From positions 2,294,001 through 2,358,000 of the forward strand of contig NZ_CP113068.1 of assembly GCF_026625885.1 (NCBI RefSeq): a stretch of 64,000 nt of DNA, given 5' to 3'. Origin of the DNA: Roseateles sp. SL47. Lineage in GTDB: Bacteria; Pseudomonadota; Gammaproteobacteria; Burkholderiales; Burkholderiaceae_C. The notes under the pieces are model-generated. The model worked only from the letters and a program-made list of their open reading frames with translations. It had not been told where the DNA came from and searched no databases. Within the stretch, counting starts at the first letter, position 1. Each line of letters starts with the position of its first letter. Below, one piece after another: positions 29,243 through 37,914 of the stretch. Both the position numbers and the translations under genes were made by a program.

Positions 29243-30448
29243 ATGAACAGAACCTCTCGCGGCGGCCCGGTCTCCGGACCGGCTGCTACTGAACCGACCG
29301 CGCTTGACGGCAAGCCGGATGACGCCCTGCCTGCGGCCCGCGATGCGACCCATACTGCGGCTGAACACCAGGACCTCCAAGGCCATGCGCGTGATGATGC
29401 GGATGATGTGGCGGATGTCGAGGATGTCGAAGATGAGGGCGATCACACGCAGGACGCTGAGCATGACAGCGATGACGATGACAGCGATGAGGACGACCAC
29501 AACGAGGACAACAGCGCCTCCAGCGTCCGCGGCGGCATCGGTGCACCGCCGGTGCAGGTCTACGAGGGGGATGCCCGTTGCGGGCTGATTGCCATCGTCG
29601 GCCGGCCCAATGTGGGCAAGTCCACGCTGCTCAACGCCCTGGTCGGACAGAAGGTGTCCATCACCTCCAAGAAGGCCCAGACCACGCGCCACCGCATCAC
29701 CGGCGTGCGCACCGTTGAAGAAGCGCAGTTCGTTTTTGTGGATACCCCTGGCTTCCAGACCCGCCACAGCTCCGCCCTCAACCGCAACCTGAACCGTACG
29801 GTGCAGGGCGTGCTGTCGGATGTGGACCTGGTGCTGTTTGTGGTGGAAGCCGGCCGCTTCGGCCTGGATGACGCCAAGGTGCTGTCCCTGCTGCCGCAGG
29901 ACAAGCCGGTGGTGCTGATTGCCAACAAGCTGGATGCCGTCACCCGCCGTGCGGAGCTGATGCCCTGGCTCAAGAGCATGCAGGAGCGCCGCAACTTCAG
30001 CGAATTCGTGCCCTTGTCCGCCCGCAAGGATGCGGATGTGCAGCGCCTGTTCCAGATCCTCAAGCCTTATCTGCCCAACCAGGAGTGGTTCTACGACGAG
30101 GACGCGCTGACCGACCGCAGCGAGAAGTTCCTGGCCAGTGAAATGATCCGCGAGAAGCTCTTCCGCCTCACCGGCGACGAGCTGCCCTACAGCGCGACGG
30201 TGATCATTGACCGCTGGGAAGAAGAGGGCAACCTGCGCCGCATCTCTGCCACCATCGTGGTGGAGCGGGATGCGCAGAAGGGCATGATCATCGGCGCGGG
30301 CGGTGAACGCCTGAAGCGGATCGGCTCGGAAGCCCGTCAGGAGCTGGAAACGCTGATGGATGCCCGTGTTTTCCTGGAGCTGTGGGTCAAGGTGCGCTCC
30401 GGCTGGGCGGATTCAGAAGAGCATCTGCGCAGCTACGGTTATGAGTGA
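29243..30448 (+). CDS. era: GTPase Era with long acidic N-terminal extension
   Basis: A 401-residue protein; typical Era is about 300. The GTPase core begins near residue 110 with [20 protein letters not shown] (G3) and NKLD (G4), followed by the KH domain ([19 protein letters not shown]) that binds the 3' end of 16S rRNA. The extra first ~110 residues are rich in Asp, Glu, Ala and His, with runs such as [15 protein letters not shown]. The ATG at 29243 is the only sensible in-frame start near the rnc stop; internal starts close to the core are not obvious. Gene order rnc-era-recO is standard. Confidence 0.95.
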   Translation: MNRTSRGGPVSGPAATEPTALDGKPDDALPAARDATHTAAEHQDLQGHARDDADDVADVEDVEDEGDHTQDAEHDSDDDDSDEDDHNEDNSASSVRGGIGAPPVQVYEGDARCGLIAIVGRPNVGKSTLLNALVGQKVSITSKKAQTTRHRITGVRTVEEAQFVFVDTPGFQTRHSSALNRNLNRTVQGVLSDVDLVLFVVEAGRFGLDDAKVLSLLPQDKPVVLIANKLDAVTRRAELMPWLKSMQERRNFSEFVPLSARKDADVQRLFQILKPYLPNQEWFYDEDALTDRSEKFLASEMIREKLFRLTGDELPYSATVIIDRWEEEGNLRRISATIVVERDAQKGMIIGAGGERLKRIGSEARQELETLMDARVFLELWVKVRSGWADSEEHLRSYGYE

Positions 30449-30521
30449 CCGCCGGGGGTGCTCCCGGAATGCGGGCTGACCCCATGTCCGCCGCTCGTTT
30501 GAACCACCTGCCGAGGCGCTG

Positions 30522-31268
30522 ATGGTGTGGGGATATGTGCTTCACCATTACGACTGGAGCGAAACCAGCCTGGTGCTGGATCTCTTCACGCGTGATCACG
30601 GCCGCCTGGCGGTGGTGGCCAAGGGCGCCAAGCGGCCCTATTCGCAGCTGCGCAGCGTGCTGCTGCCTTTCCTGCGGCTGCAAGTGACCTTGAGCAAGCC
30701 CTCCAAGATGAATGAGGAGGGGGCTGCGGAAGTGCGCACGCTGCGAGGCGCCGAATGGGTGGGCGGCCAGACGCTGCCGACGGGCGCGGCCCTGTTCAGC
30801 GGGTATTACGTCAATGAGCTGCTGCTCAAGTTCCTGCCCCGGCAAGACCCGCAGCCGGCGCTGTTTGACGCCTATGCGGACCTGATGCCGCAACTGCAAT
30901 CCGGCGATGGCGCCCAGAGTGCGCTGAGGGCCTTCGAGCTGCGCCTGCTGGCCGATTGCGGCCTGCTGCCCGATCTCAGCGTTTTGGCCACGACCCAGAC
31001 GGCCCTGGAGCCGGAACGCCTGTACATGCTCTCGCCGGAATCCGGTGTGATCGTGCCCACGCAGGACGCACCGCAACTCAGCGGCCAAGCGCTGGTGCAC
31101 CTGCAGGCGGCGCTGATGCATGGCAGCATGGAGGCCTTGCGCGCTGCTTGTGACCAGGCAGGTTCCTCTCTCAAGCCCTTGCTGCGGGCGCTGCTTCACT
31201 ATCATCTGGGGCATCGGCCGCTGCGAACGCGGCAGGTGCTGCTGGACGTCCAGAAGCTGCTGAACTGA
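30522..31268 (+). CDS. recO: DNA repair protein RecO
   Basis: A 248-residue recombination mediator that loads RecA with RecR. The N-terminal OB fold (VLHHYDWSETSLVLDLFTRDHG) and RLAVVAKGAKRPYS region match RecO. The zinc-binding cysteines of some RecO proteins are absent. The ATG at 30522 overlaps the stop of a 12-codon open frame starting at 30484, which may only be chance. Confidence 0.92.
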   Translation: MVWGYVLHHYDWSETSLVLDLFTRDHGRLAVVAKGAKRPYSQLRSVLLPFLRLQVTLSKPSKMNEEGAAEVRTLRGAEWVGGQTLPTGAALFSGYYVNELLLKFLPRQDPQPALFDAYADLMPQLQSGDGAQSALRAFELRLLADCGLLPDLSVLATTQTALEPERLYMLSPESGVIVPTQDAPQLSGQALVHLQAALMHGSMEALRAACDQAGSSLKPLLRALLHYHLGHRPLRTRQVLLDVQKLLN

Positions 31269-31283
31269 ACGGAAAGTGTTTGC

Positions 31284-32069
31284 ATGAATCCCTTGATGGC
31301 CCCTGAGGGCTCCCGCCATGACGCGCGCTGCGCGCTCTCCGTCAACGTCAACAAGGTGGCCCTGCTGCGCAACACGCGGCACCTGGGCATTCCCAGCGTT
31401 ACCCGGGCGGCCCAGCTGTGCCTGGAAGCCGGGGCGCAGGGCATCACCGTGCATCCCCGTCCCGACGGGCGGCACATCCGTGACCACGATGTACGGGAAC
31501 TGGCGGCGCTGTTGAAAGCATGGCCGCAGGCGGAATACAACATCGAGGGCAACCCGACCCAGAACCTGATGGATTTCATTCGTGAAACCCGCCCCCATCA
31601 GGCGACCTTCGTGCCGGACAGCGAAGACCAGTTCACTTCGGACCACGGCTGGAATCTCCCTGCGGATGCCGAACGGCTGCGGCCCATGATTGCCGAGTGC
31701 AAATCCCTGGGCGTGCGGGTGAGCCTGTTCATGGACCCGGTCCCGGAAGCGATGCCGCATGTGGCGGCACTTGGCGCGGACCGCATCGAGCTCTACACCG
31801 AGACCTGGGCCAGCGCCTTCGGGACGGACCGGGAAGCCGCCGTGCTGGCAGGCTTCACCGCCACGGCGCGTGCGGCTCTGGCCCAGGGCCTGGCCATCAA
31901 TGCCGGCCATGACCTCAACCGGGAGAACCTCACCCGCTTCCTGCGGGAAGTGCCCGGCGTGGCGGAGGTGTCCATCGGCCATGCCCTGGTGGCGGATGCG
32001 CTGGAGCTGGGTTATGCCGAGGCGGTCCGTGACTACCAGCGTTGCATTCAGCGCGCGTACGTTGGCTGA
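31284..32069 (+). CDS. pdxJ: Pyridoxine 5'-phosphate synthase
   Basis: A 261-residue TIM-barrel enzyme joining 1-deoxyxylulose 5-phosphate and 3-amino-2-oxopropyl phosphate in vitamin B6 synthesis. Visible: LSVNVNKVALLRNTR, ITVHPRPDGRHIRDHDV, and the phosphate-binding end AEVSIGHALVADAL. Starts 15 bases after recO and is followed by acpS, a conserved recO-pdxJ-acpS order. Confidence 0.97.
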   Translation: MNPLMAPEGSRHDARCALSVNVNKVALLRNTRHLGIPSVTRAAQLCLEAGAQGITVHPRPDGRHIRDHDVRELAALLKAWPQAEYNIEGNPTQNLMDFIRETRPHQATFVPDSEDQFTSDHGWNLPADAERLRPMIAECKSLGVRVSLFMDPVPEAMPHVAALGADRIELYTETWASAFGTDREAAVLAGFTATARAALAQGLAINAGHDLNRENLTRFLREVPGVAEVSIGHALVADALELGYAEAVRDYQRCIQRAYVG

Positions 32070-32167
32070 GGCTGGCTGACACTGACTGACACCGGCTGAG
32101 GCCGGCCGACGTCGACTGCCGCCGACTACCGCGCGTCCGCCCCAGCTGAACTGATCAAGGACACACA

Positions 32168-32563
32168 ATGATCTATGGCATTGGTACCGACATCTGCGAC
32201 ATCCGCCGCATCCGCGACACCTTCGAGCGGCGCGGCGAGCGCTTCGCCGCCAAGGTGCTGGGGCCGCATGAAATGACCGTGTTCCAGGACCGGTTCGCCC
32301 GCGTGCCCGCCCGGGGCATTGCTTATCTCGCCACGCGCTTCTCGGCCAAGGAGGCCTTCTCCAAGGCGATTGGTCTGGGCATGCGCATGCCCATGACCTG
32401 GCGGGATTGCGAAGTGGTCAAGGCGCCCAGCGGCAAACCCGATATCCGCCTGCACAACGCGCTGGCCACCTGGTTCGAAGCCAAGGGCCTGACCGCCCAC
32501 GTGACCGTCACTGACGAAACCGAATATGCCGCCGCCTTCGTGGTGGTGGAAACGCGCGACTGA
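32168..32563 (+). CDS. acpS: Holo-ACP synthase
   Basis: A 131-residue enzyme transferring phosphopantetheine from CoA to AcpP (encoded at 20878). Both metal-binding signatures are present: [12 protein letters not shown] at the start and [14 protein letters not shown]. Length is normal. The 98-base gap from pdxJ is made of GC-rich CTGAC/GGCTGA near-repeats with no gene. Confidence 0.97.
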   Translation: MIYGIGTDICDIRRIRDTFERRGERFAAKVLGPHEMTVFQDRFARVPARGIAYLATRFSAKEAFSKAIGLGMRMPMTWRDCEVVKAPSGKPDIRLHNALATWFEAKGLTAHVTVTDETEYAAAFVVVETRD

Positions 32564-32623
32564 CCCTGCCGCCCCGGGTCCGCCGCCTGCCGATGGACCA
32601 TTGGCTCTTCTTCTGGACCCCCC

Positions 32624-33709
32624 ATGACCGAATCCCTGCACGCCCCCGTCATTCTCGACATTGCCGGCACCACGCTGACCGCAGATGACCGTCGCCGCCT
32701 GGCGCATCCGCTGACGGGGGGGCTGATCCTGTTCGCCCGCCACTTCGACAATCGCGCCCAACTGACCGCTCTGTGCGCGGAAGCCAAGTCCATCCGGCCG
32801 GATCTGCTCATCGGGGTGGATCAGGAAGGCGGTCGTGTGCAGCGTTTCCGCACCGACGGTTTCACCGCTTTGCCGGCCATGCGCAGCCTGGGTGAGCTGT
32901 GGATGGACGATGCGATGCGTGCCGTGCAGGCCGCCACGGCCACCGGCCTGGTGCTGGCGCTGGAATTGCGTGCCTGCGGCGTCGACATGAGTTTTGCGCC
33001 GGTGCTGGACCTGGACCATGAAGACGATGCCCGCCAGTCCCGCAGCCCGGTCATCGGCTCGCGCAGCTTCCATCGCGACCCTCGGGTGGTGAGCCTGCTG
33101 GGGCAGAGCCTGATGCAAGGCCTGGCCCTGGCGGGCATGGCCAGCTGCGGCAAGCATTTCCCGGGGCATGGGTTCGTCTCGGCCGATTCCCATGTGGACG
33201 TGCCGGTGGACGGCCGCAGCCTCAAGGCCATCCTGGCCGAAGATGCCCGTCCGTTTGAATGGCTCAGCCTCAGCCTGTCCGCCGTGATGCCGGCGCATGT
33301 GGTCTATCGCAAGGTGGACAGCCGCCCGGCCGGTTTCAGCCGCCGCTGGCTGCAGGAGATTCTTCGTGAGCGCCTGGGGTTTGCCGGCGCAGTCTTCAGT
33401 GACGACCTGGGCATGGCGGGCGCGCGTGTCATCGAAGGCCGGCCGGTGGGCTTCACCGAAGCGGCGCTGGCCGCCTTGGAGGCCGGGTGCGATCTGGTGC
33501 TGCTGTGCAACCAGAGCCTGGAAGCGGGCGGCGAGGCGATCGACGAACTGCTGGAGGGCCTCACGCAGGCTCAGGCCGATGGCCGTTGGGCGCCAGCCAT
33601 CGACAGCGAAGCGCGGCGTGCGGCCTTGCTGCCGCAGTCCGCGCCGCTGACCTGGGACGAGCTGATGCTCGCCCCGCGTTATCTGGAAGCACTGGCCCGG
33701 CTTCCCTGA
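32624..33709 (+). CDS. nagZ: Beta-N-acetylhexosaminidase (muropeptide recycling)
   Basis: A 361-residue cytoplasmic GH3 enzyme that cleaves GlcNAc from anhydromuropeptides. Diagnostic: IGVDQEGGRVQRF, CGKHFPGHG (flexible catalytic His loop) and SDDLGMAGA (nucleophile Asp). Ends the lepA-to-nagZ run and is convergent with the MFS gene; the 80 bases between hold CTGCAGCC repeats but no clear terminator. Confidence 0.96.
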   Translation: MTESLHAPVILDIAGTTLTADDRRRLAHPLTGGLILFARHFDNRAQLTALCAEAKSIRPDLLIGVDQEGGRVQRFRTDGFTALPAMRSLGELWMDDAMRAVQAATATGLVLALELRACGVDMSFAPVLDLDHEDDARQSRSPVIGSRSFHRDPRVVSLLGQSLMQGLALAGMASCGKHFPGHGFVSADSHVDVPVDGRSLKAILAEDARPFEWLSLSLSAVMPAHVVYRKVDSRPAGFSRRWLQEILRERLGFAGAVFSDDLGMAGARVIEGRPVGFTEAALAALEAGCDLVLLCNQSLEAGGEAIDELLEGLTQAQADGRWAPAIDSEARRAALLPQSAPLTWDELMLAPRYLEALARLP

Positions 33710-33789
33710 GGGGACATCACCGGCACGCTGCCGGAATGCCCTGCAGCCCTGCAGCCCTGCAGCCATGAATGCGCCGCAGGGCGCTCCGA

Positions 33790-35013
33790 TCACTCCTTGT
33801 CTGCCGTCAGACGCAACACCAGCGTCACCAGGCTCGCAAAGGTGGCCAGTGCGGTCACCCCCACCCAGCCCAGATGGCTCAGCAACAGGCTGCCCAGCGC
33901 GGCGCCCGTGGCCATGCCGATGAACATGCCGGTGAAGAGGATGGCGTTCAGGCGGCTGCGGGCGGCGGGGTCCAACCCATACACGATGGTCTGGTGGGCC
34001 ACCAGCACGGCTTGCACGCCGAAGTCGAAGACGATGGCCAGCACCACCAGCAGCACCAGGGCGGAGCTGCGGTCCAGCAGCGGTGTGATCGACATCACCG
34101 CAAACGACACGGCGGTGAGCAGGGCGCCGATCTGCGTCACCATGCCCGGGCCGCGCTTGTCGGCCACCCGGCCGGCCAGCGGGGCCGCCAGGGCGCCTGC
34201 AGCACCTGCCAGCCCGAAGGCACCGGAGACGGCGCTACCCAGGCCATAACGATGGTGCAGCATCACCGCCAGGGTGGACCAGAAGGCGCTGAAGGCCAGC
34301 GACAACATGCCCTGGGCCATCGTGGCCCGGCGCAGCGCGGGATAGGCACGCCAGAGGCCGCCGAGTGAGCGCATCAGGGCCGGGTAGGTCGTTGCCACTG
34401 GCGGACGCACGGACGGCAGCAGACGCCAGCTCACCAGGCCGATCACCGTCAAAGCGGCGGCAGCCAGGCCAAAGACCCACCGCCAGCCAAAGGCTTGTGC
34501 CACCACACCACTCATCACGCGCGACAGCAGGATGCCCAGCAGCAGCCCCGTCATCACCTGGCCCACGATGCGGCCCCGGTGTTCGGCAGGGCTGAGCGCG
34601 GCGGCCATCGGCACCACGTCCTGCGCGAGCGTGGCAGTCAGGCCGAGCACCGCACTGGCGATCAGGAACGGGGTGTAGGCGGGCACCAGGCCGCACAGCA
34701 GCAGGGTCACCACCAGCAGCACGAACTTGGTCAGGATGACCTTGCGGCGGTCAAACCGGTCGCCCAGCGGCGTCAACAGCAAAATGCCTGCGGCGTATCC
34801 CAGCTGGGTCAGCATCGGCACAGCGCCGATCTGGGCCGTGCTGGCGTGCAGGTCTTCCGCCAGCGGCGCCAGGATGGGCTGGCTGTAGTACAGCGACGCA
34901 GCGCCAAGACCGGCCGAGGCGGCCATCAGCACGATCAGGGCCGGGCTTGGGCTCTGTGCAGCGCCTGCGGCTGCGGGCGCGCGGGGCGTGCCGGGAAGTG
35001 GAAGGACGGACAT
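33790..35013 (-). CDS. MFS transporter, likely drug/metabolite exporter
   Basis: A 407-residue, 12-helix major facilitator. The motif GDRFDRRKVIL between helices 2 and 3 (MFS motif A) and a helix-4/5 proline region are visible. The Pro/Ala-rich N-terminus precedes helix 1. Start ATG 35013 has AAAGG upstream; longer reading runs through the divergent promoter. It is divergently paired with a LysR regulator (170-base gap), a common arrangement for regulated efflux. Substrate unknown. Confidence 0.88.
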   Translation of the reverse strand: MSVLPLPGTPRAPAAAGAAQSPSPALIVLMAASAGLGAASLYYSQPILAPLAEDLHASTAQIGAVPMLTQLGYAAGILLLTPLGDRFDRRKVILTKFVLLVVTLLLCGLVPAYTPFLIASAVLGLTATLAQDVVPMAAALSPAEHRGRIVGQVMTGLLLGILLSRVMSGVVAQAFGWRWVFGLAAAALTVIGLVSWRLLPSVRPPVATTYPALMRSLGGLWRAYPALRRATMAQGMLSLAFSAFWSTLAVMLHHRYGLGSAVSGAFGLAGAAGALAAPLAGRVADKRGPGMVTQIGALLTAVSFAVMSITPLLDRSSALVLLVVLAIVFDFGVQAVLVAHQTIVYGLDPAARSRLNAILFTGMFIGMATGAALGSLLLSHLGWVGVTALATFASLVTLVLRLTADKE

Positions 35014-35183
35014 GAAGGACCTTTCTGGATCGGAATCGAGGCGCCGGCGGTGCGGGGAGGTCAGGGGGAGCGGGCACGCCCCGGCCAGCGGGTGTGTCGT
35101 CAAAACGACTTGGAATGAATTGTTGGGAGGGGAGGGGGTCTTCAGAAGATGGCTGGCTTGCACAAGCGCTATACCCTTGGCGT

Positions 35184-36164
35184 ATGAATGACCCGATCCG
35201 CGACCTCGGCGGCCAGGACCGCATCTCCCTCCTCCAGACCTTTTTGCAGGTGGTGGAGGCGGGCAGCTTTTCGGCGGCGGCCCAGCAACTGGGCACCACA
35301 CAGCCCACGGTGAGCCGCCGCCTGCAGATGCTGGAAGCGCTGCTGGGCGCCCGGTTGGTGGAACGGTCCACGCGTGGCCTGCGGCTCACCGAAGAGGGCC
35401 GGCGATGTCTGGCCCAGGCCCGATCGCTGATCGACGGCTGGAACAGCCTCAGCGAGGACATGGGCGAGAACAACCAGCCCCTCAGTGGTCGGTTGCGGGT
35501 GCGTGTTCCCCATGCGTTTGGCCAATACCAGCTGATGGAGGTGCTGGCCCGTTTCATGAAGGACCATCCGCAGCTGTCGGTGGAATGGATGCTGCAGGAC
35601 GAACTGCCCGACTTCAGCCGCGAAGCCGTGGACTGCTCGGTGGTGGTGGGGCAGGTGGAACGCCCGGAGCTGATCATGGTGCCGCTGGCCGAAGTGCCGC
35701 GCGTGCTGGTGGCTGCGCCGGAGGTGGCGGCGCGTCTGCCGGCCGACCTGCAGCACCTGGCCCCGCAGGACCTGGCCGATGCCTTGTCGCAGCAGCCCTG
35801 GCTGGCCTTGAGCACCTTCTACCGGGATGAGATCCGGATCCGTCCCCAGGGCGGCGGCGAGGTGCTGACGGTGCCGTTGAATTTCCGCTTCGGCACCGAC
35901 AGCCTCTTTGCGCTGGTCGAGGCGGCCCGGCTGGGGTTGGGCGTGGCGGCCGTGTCCCACTGGGCGGTGATGGACGACCTGGCTGCCGGCCGGCTGGTGC
36001 GGGTGCTGCCCCACTGGTGTGCCATGCCGCTGCCGTTCTCGCTGGTGTTCCCGTCGCGCCGCCATCAACCGGCACGTCTGCGGGCCTTTACGGCGCTGAT
36101 GCGCGAGGTGGTGCCCGCCATCCCCGGCATGCGGGCCGTGGGGGCGGGCGAGCGGCCTCGCTGA
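35184..36164 (+). CDS. LysR-family transcriptional regulator
   Basis: A 326-residue LTTR. The N-terminal winged helix (FLQVVEAGSFSAAAQQLGTT, TVSRRLQMLEALLG) and a C-terminal ligand-binding domain match the family. Start ATG 35184 gives MNDPIRDLGG. Divergent from the MFS transporter, so it probably controls that gene and itself from the 35014-35183 region. Its stop directly abuts the stop of the convergent POT gene. Confidence 0.92.
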   Translation: MNDPIRDLGGQDRISLLQTFLQVVEAGSFSAAAQQLGTTQPTVSRRLQMLEALLGARLVERSTRGLRLTEEGRRCLAQARSLIDGWNSLSEDMGENNQPLSGRLRVRVPHAFGQYQLMEVLARFMKDHPQLSVEWMLQDELPDFSREAVDCSVVVGQVERPELIMVPLAEVPRVLVAAPEVAARLPADLQHLAPQDLADALSQQPWLALSTFYRDEIRIRPQGGGEVLTVPLNFRFGTDSLFALVEAARLGLGVAAVSHWAVMDDLAAGRLVRVLPHWCAMPLPFSLVFPSRRHQPARLRAFTALMREVVPAIPGMRAVGAGERPR

Positions 36165-37760
36165 TCAGTCGCGGTAGCGGTTCTGCAGGTCGTAGCTGCG
36201 GGCATACCCCGCGAACAGCAGGGCGGCGAGCAGTGCAAAGCCGGCGAAGAAGAACATCTGGAAGGCGGTCACGCTGGCGCCGGTGCTCTGGATGTAGCCG
36301 GTGACGGTCTCGCCCTTGACGCTTGCATTGGCCACCAGCACCCACAGGTTGCCGATGGTGACCGACAGGTTCCAGAAACTCGTGATCACCCCCTTCATGG
36401 CCAGGGGTGCCTGGCTGTAGGCGAATTCCAGGCCGGTGGCGGAGACCAGCACTTCACCCAGGGTGAGGATGGCGTAGGGAAGCACCTGCCACACGATGGA
36501 GACGTTCTGGCCGCCGTCGATCCACAGTTGCAGGCCGCCCACCACGATCCAGGCCACGCCGGACAGCGCGATGCCGGCGCCCATGCGGCGCAGTGCATTC
36601 AGCTTCAGGCCGGCGCGTTCCAGCAGCGGGTACAGCACCAGGTTGTTGAACGGGATCAGGATCATCACCAGCGCCGGGTTCAGCGCCTGCATCATGGACG
36701 ACTTGAACCACTCCGGCTTGCTCATCTGGTCGGCCTGCAGCACCCAGGTGGAGGCCTTCTGGTCAAACAGCGACCAGAACGGCGTCACCAGCGCAAACAG
36801 CACCAGCAGGCGCAGAACGGTGCGCACCCCTTCCACCGCTTCATCCGGATGCGTGCCGCGTGCGCGGGGCAACTGGATCCAGGCGCCAATGCCGCCAAAG
36901 CCCATCAACAGCACCAGCGCGAAACAGAAGGCAATCACAAAGCCCCATTTCGGCGACATGGCCAGCGAGCCGATGGCCAGCAGGCCGCCGAAGAGGGCAA
37001 TGGTCAGGCCGGGACGACCTTCGCCATCGCGGCGAGCCATCAGGGCGGTGCGGACCACCTTCAGGAAACCATGCGGATCCTGGGCAGCGGTCGGCGGCAC
37101 ATGCACATAGCGGCGGCGGCCGCTCCAGAAGATGGCGGTGGCGATGAACATCAGCGCGCCGGGAATGCCGAAGGCCACGCTGGCACCCAAGCGGTCCAGG
37201 AAGATGGGCATCAGCAACGAGGCAAAGAACGAGCCGAAGTTGATGATCCAGTAGAAGGCGTCAAACACCTTCTGCGCCAGTGACCGGTTGGTCTTGTCGA
37301 ACTGGTCGCCGATGAAGGAACTCACCAGCGGCTTGATGCCGCCGGAGCCCAGGGCGATCAGGAAAAGGCCGGTGTAGAAACCGTGCAGGTTGTTCTCGAA
37401 GATCGCCAGGCAGGCATGGCCCGCGCAGTAGACCAGGCTGAGCCAGAAGATGGTGTTGTACTTGCCGAAGAACCGGTCGGCCAGCCATCCACCCAGCAGC
37501 GGGAAGAAGTAGACGCCGATCACGAAGGTGTGGAAGACCTCCTTGGCTTCGCCTTTGCGCAGCGGCTCCGGAATGGCCAGCAGCAGGCTGGTCATCAGGA
37601 ACACCGTCAGGATGTTGCGCATGCCATAGAAGCTGAAGCGCTCGCAGCCCTCATTGGCAATGATGAAGGGGATCTGCGCAGGCATCTTCGGTGCCGCTGC
37701 TGCAGTGCTGGCGGCAGGGCCCGTGCCCAAAGGCGGGATGGAGGCGGACGATGAGCTCAA
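36165..37760 (-). CDS. POT-family proton-coupled di/tripeptide transporter
   Basis: A 531-residue transporter with about 14 predicted helices. The POT signature around CERFSFYGMRNILTVFL (ExxERFxYY variant, here NEGCERFSFYG), YFFPLLGGWLADRFFGKYN and the loop GSGGIKPLVSSFIGDQF are clear. Imports small peptides with protons. The N-terminus is Ser/Ala-rich. No terminator separates it from the convergent LysR gene. Confidence 0.93.
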   Translation of the reverse strand: MSSSSASIPPLGTGPAASTAAAAPKMPAQIPFIIANEGCERFSFYGMRNILTVFLMTSLLLAIPEPLRKGEAKEVFHTFVIGVYFFPLLGGWLADRFFGKYNTIFWLSLVYCAGHACLAIFENNLHGFYTGLFLIALGSGGIKPLVSSFIGDQFDKTNRSLAQKVFDAFYWIINFGSFFASLLMPIFLDRLGASVAFGIPGALMFIATAIFWSGRRRYVHVPPTAAQDPHGFLKVVRTALMARRDGEGRPGLTIALFGGLLAIGSLAMSPKWGFVIAFCFALVLLMGFGGIGAWIQLPRARGTHPDEAVEGVRTVLRLLVLFALVTPFWSLFDQKASTWVLQADQMSKPEWFKSSMMQALNPALVMILIPFNNLVLYPLLERAGLKLNALRRMGAGIALSGVAWIVVGGLQLWIDGGQNVSIVWQVLPYAILTLGEVLVSATGLEFAYSQAPLAMKGVITSFWNLSVTIGNLWVLVANASVKGETVTGYIQSTGASVTAFQMFFFAGFALLAALLFAGYARSYDLQNRYRD

Positions 37761-37843
37761 GGGGGTCTCCCGGCGGAATCATGGCCACGATGGGTGGCGT
37801 TCGAATGAGGCACGGTAGTGCCAGCAAGGACCAAAACAACAGG

Positions 37844-37879
37844 CAAAAAAGAGCCGCCGGGCAAAGGCCGCGGCGGCTG
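37844..37879 (-). terminator. Intrinsic terminator downstream of rne
   Basis: Read on the minus strand, AGCCGCCG and CGGCGGCT form a GC-rich stem around a ~10-base loop, followed by CTTTTTT. It lies about 36 bases after the rne stop. Confidence 0.85.
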
Positions 37880-37883
37880 CGCG

Positions 37884-37911
37884 GACGGAAGACGCCGTAG
37901 CGTCTTCCGTC
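37884..37911. repeat. Perfect 12-bp inverted repeat immediately after rne
   Basis: GACGGAAGACGC (37884-37895) and its exact complement (37900-37911) with a four-base loop, starting 4 bases after the rne stop codon. Together with the terminator it makes a tandem hairpin 3' end, likely stabilising the rne mRNA. Confidence 0.85.
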
Positions 37912-37914
37912 GGT

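Noticed and set aside
30484..30522. 12-codon frame overlapping the recO start
   Set aside because: Too short and no ribosome-binding site; overlap is probably chance.
32070..32167. CTGAC/GGCTGA near-repeats before acpS
   Set aside because: Low-complexity GC-rich filler; no structure or gene supported.
30387..32168. 593-codon open frame opposite recO-pdxJ
   Set aside because: Covers the complement of two well-supported genes; His/Gln-rich, no domain.
33739..33764. Three CTGCAGCC repeats between nagZ and the MFS gene
   Set aside because: Too short to call a repeat element and without hairpin potential as a terminator.
32126..33793. 555-codon open frame opposite acpS-nagZ
   Set aside because: Shadow of nagZ and acpS on the other strand.
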